Positions 31,821 through 40,767 of a stretch of 43,433 nucleotides of DNA are shown piece after piece (within the stretch, counting starts at the first letter, position 1; every line of letters starts with the position of its first letter). Source of the stretch: Lachnospiraceae bacterium (GTDB lineage Bacteria; Bacillota; Clostridia; Lachnospirales; Lachnospiraceae); NCBI GenBank assembly GCA_017623295.1, contig JAGAPK010000051.1, positions 1 through 43,433 on the forward strand, given 5' to 3'. The translations under genes and the position numbers were made by a program. Under the pieces are notes generated by a model. The model searched no databases, was not told the DNA's origin, and saw nothing but the letters and a program-made list of their open reading frames with translations.

Positions 31821-32777
31821 TTACGCTTCCGGCTCTTGTTCATCATCACTTTTTACATCAAAAAGTGCATTCACAAACTGGTCCGCATCGAACTTCTGCA
31901 AATCTTCAATCGTTTCACCAACACCGATATATTTTACCGGAATCTTTAACTCGGATTGAATTGCTACAGCAATACCACCTTTGGCTGTTCCATCCATCTT
32001 GGTCAAAATAATACCGGTCAAATCAGCGACCTCACCAAATTCTTTTGCCTGCTGTAACGCATTCTGTCCGGTCGTACCATCTAATACAACCAGATTCTCT
32101 CTGTGTGCATTGGGGAATTCTTTGTCAATGATACGGTTAATTTTTTTCAATTCTTCCATCAGATTTTTCTTATTATGAAGTCGTCCTGCAGTATCACAAA
32201 GAAGAACATCAACATTTCTTGCCTTCGCAGCCGCTACCGCATCAAAAATAACACTTGCCGGATCAGAACCTTCATTACCGCCGATAATATCAACACCTGC
32301 TCTGTTTGCCCATTCAGTCAGCTGTTCACCTGCCGCTGCACGGAACGTATCGGCTGCAGCCAGAAGAACTTTTCTGCCCTGTGCCTTTAATTTACCCGCC
32401 AGCTTACCAACAGATGTTGTTTTACCAACACCGTTTACGCCAATGACTAATACAATTGACTGCTCATGTTCAAATTCGTAGGCTGTTTCTCCTACCCGCA
32501 TCTGATCTTTGATATTCTGAATCAGAAATTCCTTGCATGCTGCCGGTTCTTTAATATGGTTTTCTTTCACCTGGTCACGCAGCTTATCCAGAATTTCGCT
32601 TGTCGCTTTGACTCCGATATCTCCCATAATCAGAATTTCTTCGAGTTCTTCATAGAAATCTTCATCAATCGCTGAAAAACCACTGAAAATAGAGTCAATT
32701 CCATGAACAATATTGTTTCTTGTTTTGGTAAGACCTGCTTTTAATCTGCTAAAAAAGCCTTTTTTCTCTTCACTCAT
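31821..32777 (-). CDS. ftsY: Signal recognition particle receptor FtsY
   Basis: This membrane-associated GTPase receives SRP-ribosome complexes. It has a short N-terminal region, the NG domain with P-loop GVNGVGKTT (113-121), DTAGRLHNKKNLMEEL, TKMDGTAKGG and GVGETIEDLQKF at the end. The long acidic A domain of the E. coli protein is lacking, as is usual in Firmicutes. Its ATG overlaps the smc stop by one base (TAATG), so the two are coupled. It would work with the Ffh encoded at 19.2-20.5 kb. Confidence 0.98.
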   Translation of the reverse strand: MSEEKKGFFSRLKAGLTKTRNNIVHGIDSIFSGFSAIDEDFYEELEEILIMGDIGVKATSEILDKLRDQVKENHIKEPAACKEFLIQNIKDQMRVGETAYEFEHEQSIVLVIGVNGVGKTTSVGKLAGKLKAQGRKVLLAAADTFRAAAGEQLTEWANRAGVDIIGGNEGSDPASVIFDAVAAAKARNVDVLLCDTAGRLHNKKNLMEELKKINRIIDKEFPNAHRENLVVLDGTTGQNALQQAKEFGEVADLTGIILTKMDGTAKGGIAVAIQSELKIPVKYIGVGETIEDLQKFDADQFVNALFDVKSDDEQEPEA

Positions 32778-35700
32778 TAATCATCCAATTCCTTATCAAT
32801 CAAATTAACACTTACTAACGTAGAGACACCTTTCTCCTGCATGGTAATACCGTACAGGCGGTCTGCTTTCTCCATTGTACCACGTCTATGTGTAATAACA
32901 ATAAACTGTGTATTTTTCGTCAGCTTATGTAAATATTTTGCAAAACGTCCTACATTGTTTTCATCAAGTGCCGCCTCAATTTCGTCCAGAAGACAGAATG
33001 GTGACGGCTTTAAGTTCTGAATTGCAAACAACAGACAAATTGCAGTCAGTGACTTTTCTCCACCGGACATCTGCATCATATTGACTAATTTCTTTCCCGG
33101 TGGCTGTGCAATAATACGAATGCCTGCTTCCAGTACATCTTCATCTTCTATTAACTCAAGAGTACCTTTACCACCGCCAAACAGTTCCTTAAATACTTTA
33201 TCAAATTCACGGTTAATTTCCGCAAATTTTTCATTGAACTGTTTACGCATTGAAGTATCTAATTCTTCAATAATGCCCATCAAAGTCTTTTCTGCTTCTA
33301 CCAGGTCATCATGCTGTGTCTTTAAGAAGCTATAACGTTCCATCAAATTCTTATAGTCTTCGATAGCGTTAACATTGACATCGCCCAATTTCCTGATGGC
33401 ATCCTTTAAACCGGAAATTTCTTTCTTCATACCCGGTAAATCCGTCATTTCCTCATCTCGCAGAGATGCTGCATCGGATAATGTTATCTCATATTCATCC
33501 CACATGTAGTTAATCTGGGATTCAATGGATTCTTCTAATTTTTCTTTCTGACTGTTCAAACGATAAACTTCTTTATCCAACGCATTCATGCGCTCGGAAA
33601 GTTCTTCTCTTGTAGTAAAGAAATTTTTCTGTTTATTGGACAACTCTTCTTTTGCAGCAATGTCTTCTTTTAACTTAATCTCTGTATCAGACTGTGTCGT
33701 ATGAGAGGCAAGAATCGTTTTCTCAATTTCGATAATATTTTCTTTCTTGCGTTCTACTTCTTCTTTACTTAAATTCAAGCCATCCTTTACTTCCTGTAAT
33801 TCCACTTCATGACGTTCGATTTCACCCATAATACGGTCTACATTCTGTTTGTGGAACTCTTCGGTCTGACGCATTTTCTCGACTTCCACATCCCACTCGG
33901 ATACTTTAGCTGCCTGCTCAGACTCTTCGCCACGAAGACCTTCTAACTGACTCTGGAACTCGGTAATCTGTGCTTCCACATTTTTTTCTAACAGTTCAGA
34001 ATCTTCCAGTTCTCTTACAATTTCATCTTTTCCGACTTGAATTTCCTTAATCTGTGTTTCGATTTCCTGTTCTTCCGTCTTTAATTCACTGAAACCTTCT
34101 GCAGTTTCATTCTTACGTTCCTGTGCCTGAATAACGTTTAAGCGTGCCGTATTCTGTTCAATAAATTTACGTTGTAACTGTCCTTTGACATCTTCAACTT
34201 CCAGACGTAACTTATTACGCTGCGCTTTCGTATCTTCAATTTCCTGCAAAAGGTTGTCGATATCAATAACGTACTGTTTAACCTTTTTCTCCAGTTCTTC
34301 CATCTCACGACGACGGCCTAACAGATTACTATTGTTCTTAAAAGCACCACCACTGATAGCACCACCTGGAACAAGCAATTCGCCCTCAATCGTAACCATA
34401 CGGATGCCGTAATCAAACTTACGGGCGATTTTCACCGCATTGTCTACGTTATCGACTACCATAATACGGCCAAGCATCGCTTTTGCAACATTCTTGTATT
34501 TCTTATCAATCTTAACCAGTTCATCTGCCATACCGATAACGCCTTTTTCTTTTAACGCATCCGGATTCTTAAATTCCTGTGGCTTGGTAATACTGGTTAA
34601 TGGCAGGAAGGTCGCACGTCCTGCTTTTGCTTTTTTCAGATAAGCAATCATGCTCTTAGCAGTTTCTTCATCTTCCGTAACGATATTCTGAATATTACCG
34701 CCAAGCGCTGTTTCAATCGCTGTTTCGTATTTTGCATCTACCTGAATGATGTCCGCTACAACACCGATAATACCTTTTTCTTTTGACTTCTGTTCCATAA
34801 CCGCTTTGACGGAACCACCATAGCCGTCATAGCGTTCGGTTAAATTGGACAGTGCCTCCAATTTGGATTTTTCCTGATGATATAATACTTGTGTATCGCG
34901 CAGCTTCTGGTCTTTGTTTGCCAGTGTTTCCCGCATTTCCACAAGCTTCTCTTCTAACACTTCCTGTTTATCGTGAAGTTCCCTGATAACAACATTTACT
35001 TTTTCAAATTCTTCTTCCAGATTCTTGATATTCTCTACCTGTGCAGCTTCATCTGATTTTGCACGAAGCAAGCGGGAATTCAGCTCTGCCTTACGAATCT
35101 GAATCTGTTCTAACATGGTATCGTAACGTCCCATCTTGGATTTGATGGTTGCACGATTATTCAAAGCATCAATAATAGTATTTTTGCCACTTTCAATGTT
35201 ATTATTTAACTCTTCAATTCGATTCTGTACTTTCTCAAGAAGACCTCTTGCTTCTTCTCTTGCCTGTTCCAAAGCAGTCAACTTCTCATCGATTTCCTTT
35301 TTATCTTGTAAAATGCCTTCTTTTTCTGTAGTTCTTTCATCGATAGCTGCCTGAATGGATTTGATACGGCTTTGCAAATGTTCTTCATTACCCTGTGCAG
35401 AGTTAATCTGTTCTTTGAGAACGTTGATTTCACCTTCCAGTTTAGAACGCATTACACCGGTATCTGTCAAAGTAGAACGAGCCTGTTCGATTGCCTGATC
35501 CAGCATTTCAATACGACTTTCTACCTGTTCGTACTCTTCCTTAATATTTTCATATTTCTTGGTGGTATCATCTAAATCACCGCTTGCAATATGTAATTTA
35601 CCATCTACGGCATCTAACTGTTCTTTGATACGTACATTTTCCAGAAGGAAAACATTTACATCCAACGTTTTCAGTTCTTCTTTTTTCTTCAAGTAAATCT

Positions 35701-36337
35701 TCGCTTTTTCAGACTGTTTCTCCAATGGTCCAATCTGCTTCTCAAGCTCAGATAAAATATCGCTGACACGGACAAGATTCTGCTTCTCATCCTCTAACTT
35801 TTTCTGTGCCGCATATTTTCTACGTTTGAATTTAACAATACCGGCTGCTTCGTCGAAAAGTTCTCTTCTCTCTTCCGGTTTACCACTTAAAATTTTATCA
35901 ATCTGACCCTGTCCGATAATAGAATAACCTTCTTTACCGATACCGGTATCATAAAAAAGTTCATTGACATCCTTCAAACGGCAGATTGTGCCGTTAATCA
36001 TATATTCACTTTCACCGGAGCGATATAATCTTCTGGAAACCGTTACTTCATCAAAATCAATAGCAAGCTGATGATCGGAATTATCCAGTGTAATCGCAAC
36101 ATAAGCATAACCAAGCGGCTTACGAAGCTCTGTACCGGAAAAAATGACGTCCTGCATAGAGGCGCCACGAAGCTGCTTGATACGCTGCTCACCAAGCACC
36201 CATCTTACAGCATCGGCAACATTACTCTTACCACTACCATTTGGTCCGACAATACCGGTAATACCATTATGAAACTTAAACACAATTTTATTTGCAAAGG
36301 ATTTAAATCCATGAACTTCAATACTCTTTAAATACAT
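32777..36337 (-). CDS. smc: Chromosome segregation protein SMC
   Basis: The 1186-residue ATPase of the condensin-like complex that compacts and separates chromosomes. Walker A GPNGSGKS is at 31-38. Two long coiled coils (about 170-500 and 670-1020) flank a hinge whose glycine-rich part is GGAISGGAFKNNSN. Near the C-terminus are the signature MSGGEKSLTAICLL and Walker B FCLLDEIEAALDENN. The partners ScpA and ScpB are not in the window. rnc-smc-ftsY is the conserved order in Firmicutes. Confidence 0.98.
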   Translation of the reverse strand: MYLKSIEVHGFKSFANKIVFKFHNGITGIVGPNGSGKSNVADAVRWVLGEQRIKQLRGASMQDVIFSGTELRKPLGYAYVAITLDNSDHQLAIDFDEVTVSRRLYRSGESEYMINGTICRLKDVNELFYDTGIGKEGYSIIGQGQIDKILSGKPEERRELFDEAAGIVKFKRRKYAAQKKLEDEKQNLVRVSDILSELEKQIGPLEKQSEKAKIYLKKKEELKTLDVNVFLLENVRIKEQLDAVDGKLHIASGDLDDTTKKYENIKEEYEQVESRIEMLDQAIEQARSTLTDTGVMRSKLEGEINVLKEQINSAQGNEEHLQSRIKSIQAAIDERTTEKEGILQDKKEIDEKLTALEQAREEARGLLEKVQNRIEELNNNIESGKNTIIDALNNRATIKSKMGRYDTMLEQIQIRKAELNSRLLRAKSDEAAQVENIKNLEEEFEKVNVVIRELHDKQEVLEEKLVEMRETLANKDQKLRDTQVLYHQEKSKLEALSNLTERYDGYGGSVKAVMEQKSKEKGIIGVVADIIQVDAKYETAIETALGGNIQNIVTEDEETAKSMIAYLKKAKAGRATFLPLTSITKPQEFKNPDALKEKGVIGMADELVKIDKKYKNVAKAMLGRIMVVDNVDNAVKIARKFDYGIRMVTIEGELLVPGGAISGGAFKNNSNLLGRRREMEELEKKVKQYVIDIDNLLQEIEDTKAQRNKLRLEVEDVKGQLQRKFIEQNTARLNVIQAQERKNETAEGFSELKTEEQEIETQIKEIQVGKDEIVRELEDSELLEKNVEAQITEFQSQLEGLRGEESEQAAKVSEWDVEVEKMRQTEEFHKQNVDRIMGEIERHEVELQEVKDGLNLSKEEVERKKENIIEIEKTILASHTTQSDTEIKLKEDIAAKEELSNKQKNFFTTREELSERMNALDKEVYRLNSQKEKLEESIESQINYMWDEYEITLSDAASLRDEEMTDLPGMKKEISGLKDAIRKLGDVNVNAIEDYKNLMERYSFLKTQHDDLVEAEKTLMGIIEELDTSMRKQFNEKFAEINREFDKVFKELFGGGKGTLELIEDEDVLEAGIRIIAQPPGKKLVNMMQMSGGEKSLTAICLLFAIQNLKPSPFCLLDEIEAALDENNVGRFAKYLHKLTKNTQFIVITHRRGTMEKADRLYGITMQEKGVSTLVSVNLIDKELDD

Positions 36338-36373
36338 ACTTACCTCACATCTATCTGCATAACAGACGGTTTT

Positions 36374-37060
36374 CTATGCAAACACAGAAAGCAATGCTTC
36401 ATAAGCAGCCTGCTGTTCTGCTGACTTCTTTGTTCTGCCGGAACCGGTTCCAATTTTTTTCTCATCAATTCTTGCTTCAACTACAAAAACTTTATCATGA
36501 TCAGGACCTTCTTCCCGAATCAATTCATAATGAAGCGTTCCTTTTCCTTGCTGCTGTACGCGCTCTTGCAGAATCGTTTTGGCATCATAGAAAAGCTGCT
36601 TATGCTCTAAATCCGATAAAATAAATTTATGGATATGTGCCGCTGCCGCTTCCATACCACTGTCCAGATATATTGCGCCAATTACAGCTTCCATAACATC
36701 TGACACAATGGAATCTTTCTTCCTTCCGCCTGTCATTTCTTCGCCTTTACCAAGCAGAATATATTCCTCTAAACCAAATTCCCTTGCACAAAAAGCAAGC
36801 GCCGGCTCACATACCATAGATGCACGCAGCTTGGTCAGTTGACCTTCCGGCATCCGTGAATTTTCTTTATACAGAAATTCACTGGAAACCAGTTCAAGTA
36901 CTGCATCTCCCAAAAATTCCAGTCTTTCATAATCATCATATTTATTTATTTTCTGCTCATTTGCAAAAGAACTATGTGTCAAAGCCTGTTTCAGCAATGC
37001 TTTATTTTTAAATTGATATCCTATTTTGTTCTCTAATTCCTCAAAGGATTTCTGCACCAT
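36374..37060 (-). CDS. rnc: Ribonuclease III
   Basis: A double-strand-specific endoribonuclease that processes rRNA and mRNA. The catalytic signature ERLEFLGDAVLELV is at 45-58 and the second acidic site DVMEAVIGAIYLDSG near 120-134. A double-stranded RNA-binding domain fills the last 75 residues (KTILQERVQQQGKGTLHYEL, GTGSGRTKKSAEQQAAYEAL). Length 228 is usual. Start ATG is preceded by AGGGGA. A terminator lies between acpP and this gene. Confidence 0.98.
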   Translation of the reverse strand: MVQKSFEELENKIGYQFKNKALLKQALTHSSFANEQKINKYDDYERLEFLGDAVLELVSSEFLYKENSRMPEGQLTKLRASMVCEPALAFCAREFGLEEYILLGKGEEMTGGRKKDSIVSDVMEAVIGAIYLDSGMEAAAAHIHKFILSDLEHKQLFYDAKTILQERVQQQGKGTLHYELIREEGPDHDKVFVVEARIDEKKIGTGSGRTKKSAEQQAAYEALLSVFA

Positions 37061-37107
37061 TCTGCTTCCCCTTCCGGATTTCCCTTTTTATTTCATTGAC
37101 CTCAAAA

Positions 37108-37133
37108 AAAGCCCTCTTTGAGGAAAGGGCTTT
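37108..37133 (-). terminator. Terminator or attenuator directly after acpP
   Basis: AAAGCCCT (37108-37115) and AGGGCTTT (37126-37133) pair around a 10-base loop; the minus strand continues with TTTT, making a run of seven T including the stem end. It abuts the acpP stop. Most transcripts should end here, making acpP more abundant than rnc-smc-ftsY. Confidence 0.85.
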
Positions 37134-37364
37134 TTATTCAATCGAATTTTTAATTAAATTAACCGCTTCTTCTACTGTCGTTATACGTTCCACATCTTCT
37201 GCCGGAATTTCAATATCAAATTCTTCTTCGATTCCCATAACAATCTGAAAAACATCTAAAGAATCTGCTCCTAAATCTTCCATAAAAGTTGTTTCCATTG
37301 TAATTTCTTCCGGATCTACATTTAAAATCTGCGCAATTACTTGTTTTAACTTTTCAAATTCCAT
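37134..37364 (-). CDS. acpP: Acyl carrier protein
   Basis: A small acidic carrier of fatty acyl chains. The 76 residues include LGADSLDVFQIVMGIEEEF, in which S35 receives the 4'-phosphopantetheine arm. It follows plsX, which uses acyl-ACP as its substrate; the 16-base gap indicates cotranscription. No fabD or fabG lies between them, unlike in Bacillus. Confidence 0.98.
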   Translation of the reverse strand: MEFEKLKQVIAQILNVDPEEITMETTFMEDLGADSLDVFQIVMGIEEEFDIEIPAEDVERITTVEEAVNLIKNSIE

Positions 37365-37380
37365 AGCAACACAGCCTTCC

Positions 37381-38412
37381 TTATTGTTCTTCTGTAGTTA
37401 CCTTATCCTGTACGGTAATTTTTTCTTTAATTTTCTCGTTAATGCCCTGTTCCTTAAAGGTGATACACTGCACAATAGAATTTTTTATTTCGTTTGCTTT
37501 AGAACTTCCATGTGTTTTTACCACAAGACCATTCAGACCAAGCAATGGTGCTCCACCATACTGCTCCAAATCAAAAGCTTTCAAAGTCTGTTTTAAAGCC
37601 GGTTTTACCAGAAGGGCACCGATTTTACTTCTAAGTGATGTCAGCATGCCTTCTTTTACTTTTTTGATTAAAGTCGTACCAACACCTTCATATAATTTCA
37701 AGATAACATTGCCGACAAACGCTTCACAGACAATAACATCTGCCAGACCTGCCGGAATATCTCTTGCTTCAATGCTTCCAATAAAATTGATATCCGGGCA
37801 ATTTTTTAAAAGAGGAAAAGTTTCTTTTACAAGTGCATTGCCCTTCTCTTCTTCTGCTCCATTATTTACAATGGCTACTTTCGGATTTTTGATGCCCATG
37901 ACATTTTCCATATAAATAGAGCCCATCTTTGCAAACTGTACCAGATGAGATGGTCTTGCATCTACATTTGCTCCACAGTCTACTAATAAAGAACATCCTT
38001 TTTCTGTTGGAATAAGTGGTGCAAGTGGCGGTCTTTCAACGCCTTTGATTCTTCCGACAATCACTTGTCCACCAACAAGTGTTGCACCAGTGCTTCCTGC
38101 CGATACATAAGCATCACAGGTTCCTTCTTTTACAAGGTTTAATGCTTTCACTAATGAAGAATCCTTTTTCTTGCGAATTGCCATAACCGGAGGTTCTGCA
38201 GTTTCAATTACTTCTTCTGCATGAACAAGGGTAAGCTGACTATCATCATAAGTATATCCGGCAAGTTCTGCCTTCATGACATCTTCTTTTCCTACCAGAT
38301 AGACTTTTACATTCTTATTCTCATTGATAGCTTCAATGGCACCTTTAATAATTTCCTTCGGTGCATTATCTCCACCCATCGCATCTACTGCTACGTTTAC
38401 ATATTCTCCCAT
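37381..38412 (-). CDS. plsX: Phosphate acyltransferase PlsX
   Basis: It converts acyl-ACP and phosphate to acyl-phosphate, the substrate of PlsY, linking fatty acid and phospholipid synthesis. Family marks: VAVDAMGGDNAP near 7-18, VSAGSTGATLVGG, LLVDCGANVDARP, FVGNVILKLYEG and YGGAPLLGLNG. The 343 residues are typical, with a short charged tail. It begins a new transcript after the rpmF terminator, from a promoter that carries an inverted repeat. Confidence 0.98.
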   Translation of the reverse strand: MGEYVNVAVDAMGGDNAPKEIIKGAIEAINENKNVKVYLVGKEDVMKAELAGYTYDDSQLTLVHAEEVIETAEPPVMAIRKKKDSSLVKALNLVKEGTCDAYVSAGSTGATLVGGQVIVGRIKGVERPPLAPLIPTEKGCSLLVDCGANVDARPSHLVQFAKMGSIYMENVMGIKNPKVAIVNNGAEEEKGNALVKETFPLLKNCPDINFIGSIEARDIPAGLADVIVCEAFVGNVILKLYEGVGTTLIKKVKEGMLTSLRSKIGALLVKPALKQTLKAFDLEQYGGAPLLGLNGLVVKTHGSSKANEIKNSIVQCITFKEQGINEKIKEKITVQDKVTTEEQ

Positions 38413-38438
38413 ATCTTACCTCCTAAGCATCTTATAAT

Positions 38439-38467
38439 AATATACTAGACCATAGTACAAAAATCAA
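38439..38467 (-). promoter_or_regulatory. Promoter of plsX-acpP with overlapping inverted repeat
   Basis: On the minus strand, TTGATT (38462-38467) and TATATT (38439-38444) are 17 bases apart. A perfect inverted repeat TACTA-N5-TAGTA (38443-38457) covers the spacer and touches the -10 box, which is where a repressor of lipid genes would bind. The repressor is unknown. Confidence 0.65.
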
Positions 38468-38486
38468 GTTATTAGGCAAAAAAAGT

Positions 38487-38508
38487 CCCCATCGGCACGC
38501 CAATGGGG
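38487..38508 (-). terminator. Terminator after rpmF
   Basis: CCCCATCGGC pairs with GCCAATGGGG (one mismatch, two-base loop); the minus strand continues ACTTTTTTTG. It ends the yceD-rpmF transcript before plsX. Confidence 0.88.
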
Positions 38509-38516
38509 AATATGGA

Positions 38517-38696
38517 TTAGTTAACTGCGATAATTTCTTTTTTGTTGTATGTTCCACATTTCTTACATACTCTGTGAGGTACCATTAAAGCACCACATTT
38601 GCTACATTTTACCAATGTAGGAGCAGTCATTTTCCAGTTTGCTCTTCTCTTATCTCTTCTACCTTTAGAAGATTTGTTCTTTGGACAAATAGACAT
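38517..38696 (-). CDS. rpmF: 50S ribosomal protein L32 (zinc-binding form)
   Basis: A 59-residue ribosomal protein. The start is MSICPKNKSSKGRRDKRRAN, then four cysteines C31, C34, C44 and C47 in CSKCGALMVPHRVCKKCG form the zinc site, so this is the zinc-dependent version. Start ATG lies behind AAGGAGGTG. It follows yceD by two bases; the yceD-rpmF pair is almost universal in bacteria. Confidence 0.97.
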   Translation of the reverse strand: MSICPKNKSSKGRRDKRRANWKMTAPTLVKCSKCGALMVPHRVCKKCGTYNKKEIIAVN

Positions 38697-38698
38697 CG

Positions 38699-39226
38699 TT
38701 ACACCTCCTTATTCGCGTTAAAGATATCTTTTATCACTGCCATCCTTGGATCAGGAACAGATGTATCACATGAGCATGTTCCCGTATTCAGGTCCTTGCC
38801 GCACTGTCTGCAAATACCTTTGCAGTCTGGCTTGCACAATACCTTCATAGGCCAGTTGATTATGATTTCATTGATCAGTAAGTCTTCTACATTCAGTTGA
38901 TAACCATCCATAAAATTCTGGTCATCTTCTTCCTCTGACATTCCTTCCACTGCATCCGGTGCATATACCTCTCTTGAAAAGTTAAGTATCACTTTCTCCG
39001 ATACAGGTTTCAAACATCTGTCGCAATTCATTGCCAAAGCAACCTCTGCCTGTCCGTCAATCCGTGCCTTGCCTTTCCCAACATTCGTAAAGGTCAAATC
39101 CACCGGTGATTTCTCAGCCAGCTTATATACTTCCCTACCGGTAGAAATCTCATTCATCTCAATTTCCGCCTGCATTGTAATCACTTTGTCATCAGATGTA
39201 AAAACATCAGTTAAATTAATGAACAT
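38699..39226 (-). CDS. yceD: DUF177 / YceD family protein
   Basis: The 175-residue protein has an acidic middle and two cysteine clusters, MNCDRCLKPV near 88-97 and CKGICRQCGKDLNTGTCSCD near the C-terminus, as in the DUF177 family. The related plant protein is needed for 23S rRNA accumulation, so a ribosome-assembly role is likely but unproven in bacteria. It is always found before rpmF, as here, and has a perfect promoter. Confidence 0.93.
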   Translation of the reverse strand: MFINLTDVFTSDDKVITMQAEIEMNEISTGREVYKLAEKSPVDLTFTNVGKGKARIDGQAEVALAMNCDRCLKPVSEKVILNFSREVYAPDAVEGMSEEEDDQNFMDGYQLNVEDLLINEIIINWPMKVLCKPDCKGICRQCGKDLNTGTCSCDTSVPDPRMAVIKDIFNANKEV

Positions 39227-39252
39227 AGTTGGCTCCTATCCACACTCAAACT

Positions 39253-39281
39253 ATTATACATATGGTACTTTGGTTTGTCAA
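39253..39281 (-). promoter_or_regulatory. Consensus sigma-A promoter of yceD-rpmF
   Basis: TTGACA (39276-39281, minus strand) and TATAAT (39253-39258) both match consensus exactly with a 17-base spacer. It should drive strong expression of the ribosomal protein transcript. Confidence 0.9.
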
Positions 39282-39305
39282 CCGAATTTTTTTCAAAATA
39301 TTGCT

Positions 39306-40301
39306 TTAATTTTCTTCCCAGTAACTCCAGACACTTCCTTCCTCGTCAAGCCAGATATTACTTTTCAAGTCCTCACAAGGAATCACATATCCGGTACTCT
39401 CAGACTGTTCATATTTGTTCCAGAACTCTGATTCTATTTTGTATTTCTCTAACTCCTGCTGTGGTATTTTCACACAGTAAGTATCTCTCTGTGGCTCACT
39501 CGCCCAGAGACCTTCCGCCGTAGGGTCCATAGACAGTCCGATTACCAAATCTTTATTATCCAGCACATAGAAGTAAGTATGTATTGAATAATAATCCTCT
39601 ATATAATCCGCATTATTCGTGAACAGGTCATATAACAAGTCACATGTTTCTGCATCATAGTAAACATAGTCTCCATATTTGCTGTGAGCTTCTTTACACC
39701 ACATGCGGATAAAATTCTCATCAATCCGGAGAATATCATTTAACTCATATACTTCGCCGGTCATTAAATCAATGTTCAGACCTCGCTTGGTAATATTCGT
39801 ATAATAAACCGGACTGACCGGTGCGTAAACCTCTGTGTAAGACACACTTAGCAGATACTGGCTGTGATAGGTCACATCACAGCGCACATCATTACAGAAA
39901 ATATGATATTCCTCCTGTAATTTCCTTACATCACTGTCCGGCTTAAAATGCCAGTAATATGCTCTGTCCATCGCAGTATCATACATAAGTTTATTGATAT
40001 CTACCGCAAGGTCATAGTCAATACCTTCTATCTGCGGATATTCTACTGTACAGACATCCCAGTAATCATACTCATCCGTATACTCTGCATAATACTGCTT
40101 TTTCCTAATGGTATAATCTTCATAACCTTTTTCCTTATTTAGTAAAAAAATGATATTTAACAAAATCCAGAAAACGAGAAAAACACTGCATACAATGGCA
40201 ACACCAATGTACACAGGTTTTCTGTTCTCTCTCATAAGTATTTTTTGTTTTTCACGGGCATATACTTCACTTGGTATTTCCCCCTGCCAAATCTGCCTCA
40301 T
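39306..40301 (-). CDS. Single-pass membrane protein with RsiV/DUF3298-like outer domain
   Basis: Not a gene I can name. From ATG 40301 (GGGGGAG upstream) it has 331 residues: a 30-residue cytoplasmic part, one helix at about 31-53, and a large outside domain. That domain has the pattern of DUF3298/RsiV: CTVEYPQIEG, VTYHSQYLLSVSYTEVY, NITKRGLNIDLMTGEVYELN, then DILRIDENFIRMW. RsiV proteins are anti-sigma factors that sense lysozyme, but the cytoplasmic part here does not look like their sigma-binding domain. It overlaps the DUF3021 gene by 35 bases, so it belongs to the LytTR cassette. No terminator is apparent after it. Confidence 0.5.
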   Translation of the reverse strand: MRQIWQGEIPSEVYAREKQKILMRENRKPVYIGVAIVCSVFLVFWILLNIIFLLNKEKGYEDYTIRKKQYYAEYTDEYDYWDVCTVEYPQIEGIDYDLAVDINKLMYDTAMDRAYYWHFKPDSDVRKLQEEYHIFCNDVRCDVTYHSQYLLSVSYTEVYAPVSPVYYTNITKRGLNIDLMTGEVYELNDILRIDENFIRMWCKEAHSKYGDYVYYDAETCDLLYDLFTNNADYIEDYYSIHTYFYVLDNKDLVIGLSMDPTAEGLWASEPQRDTYCVKIPQQELEKYKIESEFWNKYEQSESTGYVIPCEDLKSNIWLDEEGSVWSYWEEN

Positions 40302-40728
40302 CAAGCTCCCCCTGATATTCCTTCAACTGCTTGTTTAATAGTTCCGAAGTCTTTTTATCACCACTCCACAGCACAATGGAGACCACAACAAAAATAACTG
40401 CAATCACAAGTGCCATAAACAAAACCATTTTTATATTATCTATCGCAAACCACTCAAAACAATATCCACAGACGAAAACAACAATATTAACATAGAAATA
40501 ATGTAGTATCATTCGTATTATCATCTGCTTTTTGGAAAGTTCAACCTTTATCGGATACAACAGATTTCCAAATATACAGGCAAAATATGTACCAACAATC
40601 TGCCACAATAATTCTACTGAAAAAAGCATATCAGGATTAAAAATCGTTATGAAAGTAGCCGTTGCAAAAGTCACACCGGTGATAACATATGCAAATGTAT
40701 ACAGCATCTCTTTTATTTTGTCCCACAT
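40267..40728 (-). CDS. DUF3021 family membrane protein
   Basis: A 153-residue protein with four hydrophobic helices (about 12-30, 36-55, 75-95, 103-122) and a charged C-terminal tail. This matches DUF3021, whose genes follow a LytTR regulator in many Firmicutes and are thought to hold the regulator inactive at the membrane (known for some LytTR systems; inferred here). It starts 39 bases after the LytTR gene. Confidence 0.82.
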   Translation of the reverse strand: MWDKIKEMLYTFAYVITGVTFATATFITIFNPDMLFSVELLWQIVGTYFACIFGNLLYPIKVELSKKQMIIRMILHYFYVNIVVFVCGYCFEWFAIDNIKMVLFMALVIAVIFVVVSIVLWSGDKKTSELLNKQLKEYQGELDEADLAGGNTK

Positions 40729-40767
40729 AGTTTATTACCCTTTCTAATCAGATTTCTCGACCAAATA

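Noticed and set aside
38439-38467. A FapR operator at plsX
   Set aside because: The half-site order is opposite to the FapR consensus and no fapR gene is present in the conserved position.
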